The notes beneath the pieces are model-generated. The model ran no database searches. It had not been told where the DNA came from and saw only the letters and a program-made list of their open reading frames with translations. DNA of 51,685 nt from Flavobacteriaceae bacterium CG2_30_31_66 (lineage in GTDB: Bacteria; Bacteroidota; Bacteroidia; Flavobacteriales; Flavobacteriaceae), in assembly GCA_001873065.1 (NCBI GenBank), contig MNYM01000027.1:1-51685 (forward strand). Direction: 5' to 3'. Shown in pieces: positions 26,464 to 35,500 of this stretch (position 1 is the stretch's first letter; the number at the start of each line of letters is the position of its first letter). The position numbers were made by a program, and so were the translations under genes.

Positions 26464-27504
26464 ATGGAAACTACAAAGAAAGATATTAGAGCACTCACAA
26501 AAGAACAATTACGCGATTTTTTTGAAAAAAATGGCGATAAAGCTTTTCGTGGAAATCAAGTGTATGATTGGCTTTGGAGTAAGTCTTTGCATTCTTTTGA
26601 AGACATGACCAATATTTCTAAACAAACGAGAGAAATGTTAGAAAACAATTTTGTTATCAATCATATCAAAGTAGATTCCATGCAAAAAAGCAAAGATGGG
26701 ACTATCAAAAATGGTATTAAATTGCATGATGGTTTGGTGGTTGAATCGGTTTTAATTCCGACAAAAAAAAGAACAACAGCCTGTGTTTCAAGTCAAGTGG
26801 GTTGTAGTTTGGATTGTAAATTTTGCGCAACTGCTCGTTTAAAAAGAATGCGCAATTTGAATCCTGATGAAATTTATGATCAAGTAGTTGTAATTGACCA
26901 ACAAAGTCAGTTATATCATCAAAAAAAACTCACCAATATTGTGTTTATGGGAATGGGAGAACCTTTGATGAATTACAATAATGTGTTAAAAGCTATTGAA
27001 AAAATCACATCTCCAGAAGGTTTAGGAATGTCTTCAAAACGAATTACGGTTTCTACTTCTGGTGTTCCAAAAATGATTAAAAAAATGGCTGATGATGAAG
27101 TTAAATTCAATTTAGCAGTTTCTTTACATTCTGCTATTGAGGAAGTTAGAACATCAATTATGCCATTTAATGAACATTTTCCATTGACTGATTTGCGCGA
27201 ATCTTTGGAATATTGGTATGAAAAAAACAAACGAAAAATCACGTATGAATATGTTGTTTGGGAAGGAATTAATGACAGAAATGAAGATATCAAAGCCTTG
27301 ATTGAATTTTGTAAATTTGTGCCTTGTAAAGTCAATTTGATTGAATACAATCCTATTGATGATGGGCAATTTCAGCAAGCAAGCTCTAGTGCTATCAACA
27401 ATTATATTTCCAATTTGGAAATGTATGATATCACTGTAAATGTCAGAAAAAGCAGAGGAAAAGATATTGATGCAGCTTGTGGTCAATTGGCGAATAAATC
27501 GTAA
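26464..27504 (+). CDS. rlmN: 23S rRNA (adenine(2503)-C(2))-methyltransferase / tRNA methyltransferase
   Basis: 346 residues from the ATG at 26464; a TTG nine bases upstream is less likely. The radical-SAM cysteines are in VGCSLDCKFCATARL (C114, C118, C121), and the second set of catalytic residues includes the cysteine near the C-terminus (DAACGQLANK). MGMGEPLMNYNNVLKAI and LAVSLHSAIEEVR are family motifs. It methylates A2503 of 23S rRNA and A37 of some tRNAs in the cytoplasm. The -7 box TATTTTTG lies just six bases before the ATG, so the transcript has almost no leader. Confidence 0.96.
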   Translation: METTKKDIRALTKEQLRDFFEKNGDKAFRGNQVYDWLWSKSLHSFEDMTNISKQTREMLENNFVINHIKVDSMQKSKDGTIKNGIKLHDGLVVESVLIPTKKRTTACVSSQVGCSLDCKFCATARLKRMRNLNPDEIYDQVVVIDQQSQLYHQKKLTNIVFMGMGEPLMNYNNVLKAIEKITSPEGLGMSSKRITVSTSGVPKMIKKMADDEVKFNLAVSLHSAIEEVRTSIMPFNEHFPLTDLRESLEYWYEKNKRKITYEYVVWEGINDRNEDIKALIEFCKFVPCKVNLIEYNPIDDGQFQQASSSAINNYISNLEMYDITVNVRKSRGKDIDAACGQLANKS

Positions 27505-27574
27505 CTTTTTTTTAATTGATACTGTTTTTTAAATCTATCTGTTGTAATTTTTATTGTTTATTTTTGCGAGTCAG

Positions 27575-28552
27575 ATGAAACCAGTAGAACTCATAAAACT
27601 TCCCATTAAAATGGAAATGGAACTCTTTGAAAAAAAATTCAAAGATTCCATGCAATCCAATGTACCACTTTTAAATAGAATTACGTATTACATTATTCGC
27701 AGAAAAGGAAAACAAATGCGACCAATGTTTGTTTTTTTGGTGGCAAAAATGGTTTCTGATGGTGGTTTTGAAGAACGAACTTATAGAGGAGCATCTGTAG
27801 TGGAATTGATTCACACTGCTACTTTAGTGCATGATGATGTAGTTGACGATAGCAATAGAAGACGTGGTTTTTTTTCGATAAATGCTCTTTGGAAAAACAA
27901 AATTGCGGTTTTGGTTGGTGATTTTTTATTGTCAAAAGGATTATTACTTTCGATTGATAATGGCGATTTTGACTTGCTTAAATTGATTTCAATTGCTGTT
28001 CGTGAAATGAGTGAAGGCGAATTATTACAGATTGAAAAAGCCAGAAAATTAGATATTTCCGAAGAAATTTATTTTGAAATTATTCGTCAAAAAACAGCGA
28101 CTTTAATTGCAGCTTGTTGTGGAATTGGAGCTGCTTCTGTGGGTGCAAATGAAGAAACTGTGCAGCAAATGCGCAAATTTGGAGAATATATTGGCATCGC
28201 TTTTCAAATAAAAGATGATTTGTTTGATTATTCTGATGAAAAAATTGGAAAACCAACAGGCATTGACATCAAAGAGCAAAAAATGACGTTGCCATTAATT
28301 TACACTTTGAATACCTGCTCTCCAAAAGAAAAAGCGTGGATTATCAATTCTGTGAAAAAATACAACAGAGACAAAACTAGGGTAAAAGAAGTGATTGATT
28401 TTGTAAAAAATCATGGAGGAATTGAGTACACGATTTCTAAAATGAATGAGTACAAAAACAATGCATTAACAATTCTCGAAAACTTTCCTGATTCTGAGTA
28501 TAAAAGTTCGCTTATAACGATGATTGATTACGTTGTTGAACGTAAAGTATAA
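27575..28552 (+). CDS. Polyprenyl diphosphate synthase (trans, long chain)
   Basis: 325 residues from the ATG at 27575 (MKPVELIKLP); the longer frame starts at a TTG within the promoter (TATTTTTG, 27559-27566). The first aspartate-rich motif is HDDVVDDSNRRRG (D87, D88, D91), and the second is IKDDLFDYSDEKIGKPTG. GKQMRPMFVFL is also typical. Such enzymes extend farnesyl diphosphate with isopentenyl diphosphate to the side chain of menaquinone or ubiquinone. The chain length cannot be read by eye. Its stop lies one base from the stop of the convergent TonB receptor. Confidence 0.93.
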   Translation: MKPVELIKLPIKMEMELFEKKFKDSMQSNVPLLNRITYYIIRRKGKQMRPMFVFLVAKMVSDGGFEERTYRGASVVELIHTATLVHDDVVDDSNRRRGFFSINALWKNKIAVLVGDFLLSKGLLLSIDNGDFDLLKLISIAVREMSEGELLQIEKARKLDISEEIYFEIIRQKTATLIAACCGIGAASVGANEETVQQMRKFGEYIGIAFQIKDDLFDYSDEKIGKPTGIDIKEQKMTLPLIYTLNTCSPKEKAWIINSVKKYNRDKTRVKEVIDFVKNHGGIEYTISKMNEYKNNALTILENFPDSEYKSSLITMIDYVVERKV

Positions 28553-28553
28553 T

Positions 28554-30962
28554 CTAAATCGTTGCTTTTAAAGAGATTACAAAGTTTCTTCCAGGCGAAA
28601 CAATTCCTGAGCTATAAGGTCTGTAGCGTTTGTCAGCCAAATTTTCAATACCAGATGAAAACAATAAATTTTCAGCAAATCTATAAGAAGTTTTTATATT
28701 CAATGTAAACCAAGAAGGCGAATAAGGATTGCCATTTTGGTCAATTGCATACATATAAGGTTTTGCAATTTCAGTTTCTGGCATGTTTTTAAAAGCAACT
28801 TCACCACTATAATTTGTATAAAATTGTGCTTTCAATTTATTCAAAGAATAAGTGATACGTGTACTTCCAAACCAAGGAGTTGCATGTCTTAATGGACTTT
28901 TTTCGCCATTATCCAATTCTTCTTCTCCTTTTTGATAGTTGAAATCTGATGAAAATCCAACGCCTTTTCCAAGATCAATTTCAAAACTTGTTTGATATCC
29001 ATACACATTTGCTGAAGCTGCATTTTGAATTGCTTGCACATCACTCAATTCGCCATCATACATAATTTGAGTAAGTCCATTCAAGGTGAAATCTCTGCGA
29101 ACCAAAGCGTTATTTAATAGAGTATAAAAACCTGTAAGTTCAATTTTTAGAAAATCACCAAAGGTTTTTGCAATTGAAATATCAGTATTGTAAGAATATT
29201 CAGCTTTTAAATTTGGATTTGGAACAACCACAATTCCAGGTTCAGAATCAAAAACTTTTCCAACATCATCCACATTTGGCGAACGAAAAGCAGAAGAAAT
29301 ATTTGTACTAAACAACCAACTTTTGTCAGGTCTATAAACCAAACCTACACTTCCAGAAAAAGCTGCATCATCAATCTTGGTTTCTGTAAATGGAAATGGA
29401 TAAAAAGTAGTATCAAAAGTGGCGTCTAATTTGTAAAAATTATATCGCAAACCAGTTTGTAAAGTCCATTTTTTATCAAAATCAGTTTGATTAGAAACAT
29501 AAAATCCTAAAGAAGACCAAGTTGCATTGGGATATCTGCTAGGGCCTTTTTGTGAGAAATTCGTACTAATATTTGTGTTTATTCCTGTTGAAGTTACCTC
29601 ATTAAACACATATTCAGTTCCATAAATTAATTTGTTTCTTGAACTTAAAACTTTTGAAAAATCTAAATTGGTTGAATACGCAACTACTTTTTCAGTTCTT
29701 GTTTCTCTTTGAGTTGCGTTGAAATCTCTGCTAATTCTACTTTCTTCAAAATTTTGATGTGTAAGTCTCAAACTTACCTCGTCAAAAAAAGAATGTTTTG
29801 TTTTTTTTCGTATTTCAAGATTATTCATCAACCATTTTTGTGGGCCATATTTCCATTCTCCATAACGTGGATTTCCATTTCTGGTAATCAAATGCCTGTC
29901 ATATCTATCAAAACTTGAGGTTTCTGAAAAGTGAAATCCATATTCAAGATTCCAGTTTTCATAAGGTTTAAAACGGATTTTTTGCATCAAATTTGTTTGT
30001 GTAAATCCATTAGGAATTTGGTTTTTAGGATTGCTATTTTCAATCACAACATCTTGATTGTTTTGTGTTTCTACATAAAAATTTCTTAAATATTCGTCAG
30101 GACCATTGCTTCCCATTAATAAATTTCCATAATTATGGTGGCTAATACTCGTTACAAATGCCCATTTTTTGAAGCCTACATTCACATCAGCATGAACAGT
30201 TTTTTCTCCATTTGCAGATGAAAATCGTGTAAAAGCGTTTCCAGAAATGGTGGTTTTGTCATCAAAAGACAATCTAGGACTCAGCGTTTTAAAACTCATC
30301 ACAGCACCAATTGCATCACTTCCATAAATTACGGAACCTGGTCCAAAAACAATCTCCGTTTTTTCGATTGAAAACGGGTCTAAAGAGATTACATTTTGAA
30401 TATTTCCAGCTCTAAAAATGGCATTATTCATACGAACGCCATCAATGGTATATAGCAATCTGTTGGTTGCAAAGCCTCTAATCATTGGACTTCCTCCTCC
30501 TTGTTGACTTTTTTGAACAAATACTTTTCCAGAAATTGTGAGTAAATCAGCGCCAGTTTGTGGATTTAATAATAGGATTTCGTTGTTAGAAATTATACTT
30601 ACTTTTGTGGCGAGTTCTGATTTTTTTTGTTTCCATTTTGAGGCAGAAATCACAATTTCATTCATGTTCAAAATGCTGGGTTCCAACTCAATCACAAATT
30701 TATTTTTTTGAATTTCAGAATAACTTTTACGCTTTGTTTTAAAACCTAGAAATCTTATTTCTAGCTGTTCTGTGTTTTTAAATATTTGAATATCAACTTG
30801 TCCTTTTTCATCTGTGGTTACATAATTTTTTGTTTTTTGATGAAAAATAGTAACTTGTTCTAAAGCTTCTTTGGTTTCTTTATTGATAATCGTAACAACT
30901 TGAGATGTCGCTGAAAAACTTAAAAAAAGCAAAACAGTGAAGAGAAATATTTTTTTTGTCAA
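28554..30962 (-). CDS. TonB-dependent receptor, haem/haemoglobin/transferrin type
   Basis: 802 residues from a TTG at 30962. An in-frame TAA lies 18 bases upstream and no ATG precedes the signal peptide MTKKIFLFTVLLFLSFSATS, so a TTG start is forced. A carboxypeptidase-regulatory-like domain (about 22-95) precedes the plug (GGGSPMIRGFATNRLLYTID, GSDAIGAVM). The barrel ends NFVISLKATI. The plug and first barrel motifs (MNNAIFRAGNIQNVISLDP and LLMGSNGPDEYLRNFY) resemble haemoglobin/transferrin receptors, so iron or haem uptake is the best guess. No SusD partner is adjacent, which argues against a glycan importer. Confidence 0.88.
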   Translation of the reverse strand: MTKKIFLFTVLLFLSFSATSQVVTIINKETKEALEQVTIFHQKTKNYVTTDEKGQVDIQIFKNTEQLEIRFLGFKTKRKSYSEIQKNKFVIELEPSILNMNEIVISASKWKQKKSELATKVSIISNNEILLLNPQTGADLLTISGKVFVQKSQQGGGSPMIRGFATNRLLYTIDGVRMNNAIFRAGNIQNVISLDPFSIEKTEIVFGPGSVIYGSDAIGAVMSFKTLSPRLSFDDKTTISGNAFTRFSSANGEKTVHADVNVGFKKWAFVTSISHHNYGNLLMGSNGPDEYLRNFYVETQNNQDVVIENSNPKNQIPNGFTQTNLMQKIRFKPYENWNLEYGFHFSETSSFDRYDRHLITRNGNPRYGEWKYGPQKWLMNNLEIRKKTKHSFFDEVSLRLTHQNFEESRISRDFNATQRETRTEKVVAYSTNLDFSKVLSSRNKLIYGTEYVFNEVTSTGINTNISTNFSQKGPSRYPNATWSSLGFYVSNQTDFDKKWTLQTGLRYNFYKLDATFDTTFYPFPFTETKIDDAAFSGSVGLVYRPDKSWLFSTNISSAFRSPNVDDVGKVFDSEPGIVVVPNPNLKAEYSYNTDISIAKTFGDFLKIELTGFYTLLNNALVRRDFTLNGLTQIMYDGELSDVQAIQNAASANVYGYQTSFEIDLGKGVGFSSDFNYQKGEEELDNGEKSPLRHATPWFGSTRITYSLNKLKAQFYTNYSGEVAFKNMPETEIAKPYMYAIDQNGNPYSPSWFTLNIKTSYRFAENLLFSSGIENLADKRYRPYSSGIVSPGRNFVISLKATI

Positions 30963-31043
30963 TGTTATTTTTTTTGTTTACAGTAAAAAATAATTATATC
31001 AAAAATCATACCTTTTTATGAGATTTAAGTTTTAAAAAAAAAA

Positions 31044-32552
31044 TTACAATGCTAATAATTCCTCTAAAAAATCTCTAGTATTTAACAATCTTGGCACTTT
31101 GTGCTGTCCACCCAATTTTCCATTCTTCTTTAACCATTCATAAAACAATCCTTCTTTTGCGACATTTATTTTGGGCAATGTCAACGTGATATTATTGTAT
31201 CTTTTTGCTTCATAATCAGAGTTTATTGATTTTAAAGCATTGTCTAACAGCTCAGTAAAGTATAAAAGATTTGATGGATGTTCTTTAAATTCTATCATCC
31301 ATTCGTGACCACCACTATTTTTTCCTTCCATAAAAATTGGTGCAACTGTATAATCTACGATAGTTGATTGTGTTTTTTCGCAAGCTAATTTCAGGGCATC
31401 TTCTGCGTTTTCGATGTTCAATTCTTCACCAAAAACATTTATATAATGCCTTGTTCTTCCTGTGATTTTTATCCTGTAAGGTTCTAAAGAAGTAAATTTT
31501 ACGGTATCACCAATGTGATAGCGCCACAAACCTCCATTTGTACTTATAATCATTCCATAATCCACCTCTTTTTTAACTTCTGATAATGGAATCGCTTTAG
31601 AACTTTCTCCTTTATATTCGGTCATTGGAATAAATTCATAGAAAATTCCGTAATCCAACATTAGTAATAATTCTTTTGAATTGTTTTGATCTTGAATGGC
31701 AAAAAATCCTTCAGAAGCATTATACGTTTCATAATATTTGAAGTCTTTTTTTGGAATCAATTTTTTGAATTGTTCTCGATATGGATTGAAATTTACGCCT
31801 CCATGAAAATATACTTCTAAATTTGGCCAAACTTCCAAGATATTTTCTTTGCCAGTTTTATCCAAAACACGATTTAATAAAACCAACATCCAACTTGGCA
31901 CGCCCACCAAACTTGTGATATCTTCAAAGATTGTTTCTTCAATAATGGCTTCTAATTTTGTTTCCCATTCAGCCATTAAAGCAGTTTCTTGTTTGGGTGC
32001 TGAACTAAAATCTGCCCAAAAAGGCAAATTTTCGGTAAGAATTGCAGATAAATCTCCAAAATAGGAATTGTTATCTTCATAAATTGCGGAACTTCCTCCT
32101 AATTTCAAGCCCTTTCCAGTAAACAACTGACTTTCCTCGTTGTTGGTAATGTATAAACAAAGCATGTCTTTGCCTGCTTTTAGGTGGCAAAATTCCAAAG
32201 CTTCGTTGCTAACAGGGATAAATTTACTTTTTGCATTGGTAGTTCCACTCGATTTTGCAAACCATTTTATTGGTGTTGGCCAAAACAAATTTTGTTCTCC
32301 TTTTCTGCAACGCTCTATTAAGGGAGCAATACTTTCATATTTTTGAATGGGTACTTTTTCGGCAAAATCTTTATAATTTCTGATGTCGCTAAAATGATAT
32401 TCTTTACCAAATTCGGTTCTTTTTGCAGTTGTTACTAGTTTCATTAGTAATTCTTCTTGCACATCAATAGGATATTTTAAAAACAATGCAATTTGATGGA
32501 TTCGTTTTTTTAAAAACCATGAAATTATAGAATTAACGAAGTAGAAAGCCAT
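31044..32552 (-). CDS. GH3 auxin-responsive-promoter-family protein (acyl-adenylate-forming type)
   Basis: 502 residues without a signal peptide. It belongs to the GH3 superfamily of plant acyl-acid amido synthetases and their bacterial relatives: KWFAKSSGTTNAKSKFIPVS is the ATP-binding P-loop-like motif, followed by YNASEGFFAIQD and YRIKITGRTRHYINVFGEEL. These enzymes adenylate a carboxylic acid and pass it to an amine. The bacterial substrate is not known. The gene is divergent from the DUF2797 gene, with 57 bases between their starts. Confidence 0.9.
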   Translation of the reverse strand: MAFYFVNSIISWFLKKRIHQIALFLKYPIDVQEELLMKLVTTAKRTEFGKEYHFSDIRNYKDFAEKVPIQKYESIAPLIERCRKGEQNLFWPTPIKWFAKSSGTTNAKSKFIPVSNEALEFCHLKAGKDMLCLYITNNEESQLFTGKGLKLGGSSAIYEDNNSYFGDLSAILTENLPFWADFSSAPKQETALMAEWETKLEAIIEETIFEDITSLVGVPSWMLVLLNRVLDKTGKENILEVWPNLEVYFHGGVNFNPYREQFKKLIPKKDFKYYETYNASEGFFAIQDQNNSKELLLMLDYGIFYEFIPMTEYKGESSKAIPLSEVKKEVDYGMIISTNGGLWRYHIGDTVKFTSLEPYRIKITGRTRHYINVFGEELNIENAEDALKLACEKTQSTIVDYTVAPIFMEGKNSGGHEWMIEFKEHPSNLLYFTELLDNALKSINSDYEAKRYNNITLTLPKINVAKEGLFYEWLKKNGKLGGQHKVPRLLNTRDFLEELLAL

Positions 32553-32609
32553 GAATTAGTTGGTGTTTTTTGTAGTTTTGTAAAAAGTTAAAAATACTAA
32601 ATTTTAAGG

Positions 32610-33401
32610 ATGCAATATCAAGGAGTTTTAAAAAAAATGAAAACTGAAAATTTAGATGAAATTCAGTATTATTTAGATATGAAATCTGATTTTTTACACA
32701 TGAATCAATTGTTAAATTCCACAATATCAATAACATTTTTAAAATATGAATGCTTGCAATGTCATTTAGAAAAACCAATTTACAGACAAGGTTTTTGTAA
32801 ATCTTGTTTTTTTGATACCCCAAGTGCAGGAGATTGGATACTAAAACCTGAGTTGAGCAGAGCGCATTTAGGCATTGAAGATCGTAATTTGGAATATGAA
32901 AAATCCGTTCAGTTGCAACCACATATTGTGTATTTGGCAAATTCGAGTAACGTGAAAGTTGGGGTTACCAGAAGACAGCAAATTCCTACAAGATGGATCG
33001 ATCAAGGTGCACATGAAGCCCTTGAAATAGTAGAAGTTCCGAACAGATTTTTAGCAGGAATTACAGAAGTTGCTTTGAAAGAGCATGTTGCAGATAAAAC
33101 CAACTGGCGAAAAATGCTACAAAATGATTGCAAAGACGAGGATTTGGTTTTGTGGAGAGATCAATTAAAAAAATACATTCCAAGTGAAGTATTGCCTTAC
33201 TTTATTAACAATAATCGAGAAACACAGATTCAATTTCCGGTGTTAAAATATCCAAAAAAACCAAAAAGTTTAGCACTTGAAAAAGAAAAAACGTACACAG
33301 GAAAATTGGTTGGAATTAAGGGACAATATTTAATTTTTGAAGACGAAACCGTTTTTAATATCAGAGGAAGTGAAGGTTTGGTGGTTGAGATTGATTTTTA
33401 A
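32610..33401 (+). CDS. DUF2797 domain protein with zinc-binding cysteines
   Basis: 263 residues; the ATG at 32610 gives the family-like start MQYQGVLKKMKTE. Four cysteines in two pairs (C48, C51, C63, C66: CLQC and CKSC) suggest a zinc site. The middle section (VKVGVTRRQQIPTRWIDQG) resembles a GIY-YIG-like segment. Function unknown. A -7 box TAGTTTTG (32573-32580) lies 29 bases before the start. Confidence 0.85.
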   Translation: MQYQGVLKKMKTENLDEIQYYLDMKSDFLHMNQLLNSTISITFLKYECLQCHLEKPIYRQGFCKSCFFDTPSAGDWILKPELSRAHLGIEDRNLEYEKSVQLQPHIVYLANSSNVKVGVTRRQQIPTRWIDQGAHEALEIVEVPNRFLAGITEVALKEHVADKTNWRKMLQNDCKDEDLVLWRDQLKKYIPSEVLPYFINNNRETQIQFPVLKYPKKPKSLALEKEKTYTGKLVGIKGQYLIFEDETVFNIRGSEGLVVEIDF

Positions 33402-33624
33402 ATTACACTAGTTCACCTTAAAAGTTAATTTAAATAGGTGTATCAACTATTTATCAAAATTTATATCCACATAGCTTTTTTATTCATAGAAGCTTCGCTT
33501 TACATAACAGATTCTATGTTTAAAATTTATTTCTAAGCAATTATTTTAATTGAAATAGAGACTTTGAATCTCTGTGTTCTATGAAGTTTTAATTGCAAAC
33601 CAATGATTTAAAATTTTATTTTTA

Positions 33625-34425
33625 TTATTTCGCCAACTTTTCCAACACCATTTCTACACCAAAATCATCATTACTTTCGGTAATATAATCAGCAATTTTT
33701 TTGATGTCCTCGTGAGCGTTTTTCATGGCAAAACTCATTCCTGCTTCTTGCATCATCTCTATATCATTGTGATAATCACCAAAAACCAAGGTTTCTTGTT
33801 TTGTAACATTCAAAAGTTTTTGTACAGCTTTCAAAGCATTCCCTTTGTTGGCTTTTTCGTCAGAAACGTCTAACCAATGTGCGCCTGAAACTTTCAATAA
33901 AACCTCATTTTTAAAGTCTTGAACAATAGGTAAAATGTATTTTTCTGAGGAATCAAAATGATAAATGGCAATCTTAAAAACAGGAATATTTTTTGCAATT
34001 TCCGTCAAATCAGCTACTTTTTGAAAACTGTGATAATATTCTTGAAAAAGTGTAATAAAACGTTCGTCTTTGCTTTCGATAAAGGCAGTATTATCACAAC
34101 AAAGCACCATGTTTGCACCTGAAATTCCTCTTAAAATTGGTATTAGTTTTTGAACTTTTTCAGGATTCAAAAAGTAGGAGCGTAGCATTTCATCACCCTT
34201 TTTTAAAACACCTCCATTTTCTGCAATTACATAAATATCATTTTTTATGGATGCTAATTTTGAAACGATGCTATTGTGCTGTCTGCCACTTGCCGCACAA
34301 AAATGAATATTGTTTTCTTGAAGTTTTTGAAATAATTTAAAAAAGCGATTACTTACCTGTCCTTCTGAATTCAGCAAAGTACCATCCATATCAGAAACCA
34401 CTAATTTTATGTTGGAAAAATTCAT
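33625..34425 (-). CDS. Cof-type HAD-IIB phosphatase
   Basis: 266 residues. HAD motif I is VVSDMDGTLLN (nucleophile D12, acid D14), motif II lies in CAASGRQH, and motif IV is GDYHNDIEMMQEAG; the large cap typical of the Cof subfamily lies between. These cytoplasmic enzymes dephosphorylate sugar phosphates or flavin-type metabolites. It begins three bases after the LacI-type regulator gene, so a sugar-phosphate role under that regulator is plausible. Confidence 0.92.
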   Translation of the reverse strand: MNFSNIKLVVSDMDGTLLNSEGQVSNRFFKLFQKLQENNIHFCAASGRQHNSIVSKLASIKNDIYVIAENGGVLKKGDEMLRSYFLNPEKVQKLIPILRGISGANMVLCCDNTAFIESKDERFITLFQEYYHSFQKVADLTEIAKNIPVFKIAIYHFDSSEKYILPIVQDFKNEVLLKVSGAHWLDVSDEKANKGNALKAVQKLLNVTKQETLVFGDYHNDIEMMQEAGMSFAMKNAHEDIKKIADYITESNDDFGVEMVLEKLAK

Positions 34426-34428
34426 AAA

Positions 34429-35442
34429 TTATTTGCTTGAATCTCTGATTACCAAATCAGTTTTGATGATTTTTGTTGTGATTTCAGTGTGTTTATTTTC
34501 CAATCTATCAATCAAAATTTTTGCACAAGTTTCCCCCATTTGTTCTCCATGTTGACTTATGGTGGTCATTTTTGGACTTGAATGTCTTGCTAAAATTCCG
34601 TTTGAAAAAGCAATTACAGAAATGTCTTTTGGAATTTCATAGCCTAATTTTAAACTTGTTTTCATACAAGCAATTGCAGCTGATTCACCAGTTGTAATAA
34701 CACTGTCTAATTTATTTTTTTTCAGAAAAGGTAATAAGATTTCTTCATATTTTTTATAATCGTCATCAAAAATATTGATTACAAAATCCTTATTATAGGG
34801 TAATCCAACATTTTCTAACCCTTTTTTGTACCCTAAAAATCGTTCTTGACCTATATGTAAATTACTCAAAGTAGAAACAAAACCAATTTTTTTATGACCC
34901 GTTTTATGCAAATGTTCAACTGTATTCAAAGCGCCATTAAAGTCATCAGTAATGATTTTATCACATTCAATTGTTGGCGCAACTCTGTCAAACATTACAA
35001 TTGGAATCCCGTTTTCAATGGTTTCCTGAAAGTGATTGAAGTCTTTTTTTATTTCAGTTTCTTTAGCCATTGAAAGGATAAAACCGTCAATACTTCCATT
35101 GGAAAGCATTTCAATAATTTCCAGTTCTTTGTCGTAAGATTCGTTTGAAATACAGGTAATTACTTTATAACCACGTTCCAAAGCGGTTTTTTCAATGCCT
35201 TTAAAAACTTGTGCAAAAAAGTATTTTAACATTGTTGGAAGGATAATTCCAATCGTTTTTGTACTTCTGTTTTTTAAACTTAGAGCGTTAAAATTGGGTT
35301 TGTAATTATTTTCTTTAGCATATTTCTGAATTTTTTCTTTGGTAGCATCGCTAATTTCATAGCTATCATTCAACGCTTTTGAAACCGTAGAAATAGAAAC
35401 ATTAAATTTCTTGGCAATGTCCTTAATAGTCAGTTTATTCAT
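34429..35442 (-). CDS. LacI-family transcriptional regulator
   Basis: 337 residues. The helix-turn-helix is MNKLTIKDIAKKFNVSISTV with SKALNDSYEIS after it, followed by the hinge and a periplasmic-binding-like sensor domain (about 60-335, starting TKTIGIILPTMLKYFFAQ). It would bind a palindromic operator and respond to a sugar. The leader holds a -7-like TATCTTCG on the minus strand (35465-35458). It is translated just ahead of a HAD phosphatase. No transporter or glycosidase is adjacent, so its targets are not clear. Confidence 0.92.
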   Translation of the reverse strand: MNKLTIKDIAKKFNVSISTVSKALNDSYEISDATKEKIQKYAKENNYKPNFNALSLKNRSTKTIGIILPTMLKYFFAQVFKGIEKTALERGYKVITCISNESYDKELEIIEMLSNGSIDGFILSMAKETEIKKDFNHFQETIENGIPIVMFDRVAPTIECDKIITDDFNGALNTVEHLHKTGHKKIGFVSTLSNLHIGQERFLGYKKGLENVGLPYNKDFVINIFDDDYKKYEEILLPFLKKNKLDSVITTGESAAIACMKTSLKLGYEIPKDISVIAFSNGILARHSSPKMTTISQHGEQMGETCAKILIDRLENKHTEITTKIIKTDLVIRDSSK

Positions 35443-35500
35443 AAGAAAAATTTTAACACGAAGATATAAAAATATACGTAGCTATTTTATTAATAAATAA

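Noticed and set aside
26973..27486. Two minus-strand frames inside rlmN
   Set aside because: They are shadows of an intact radical-SAM methyltransferase gene; no signal, start or motif supports them.
33402..33624. Possible RNA gene or terminator between the DUF2797 and HAD genes
   Set aside because: Only a weak seven-base stem (33485-33491 with 33512-33518) with a long loop and no T-run is seen.
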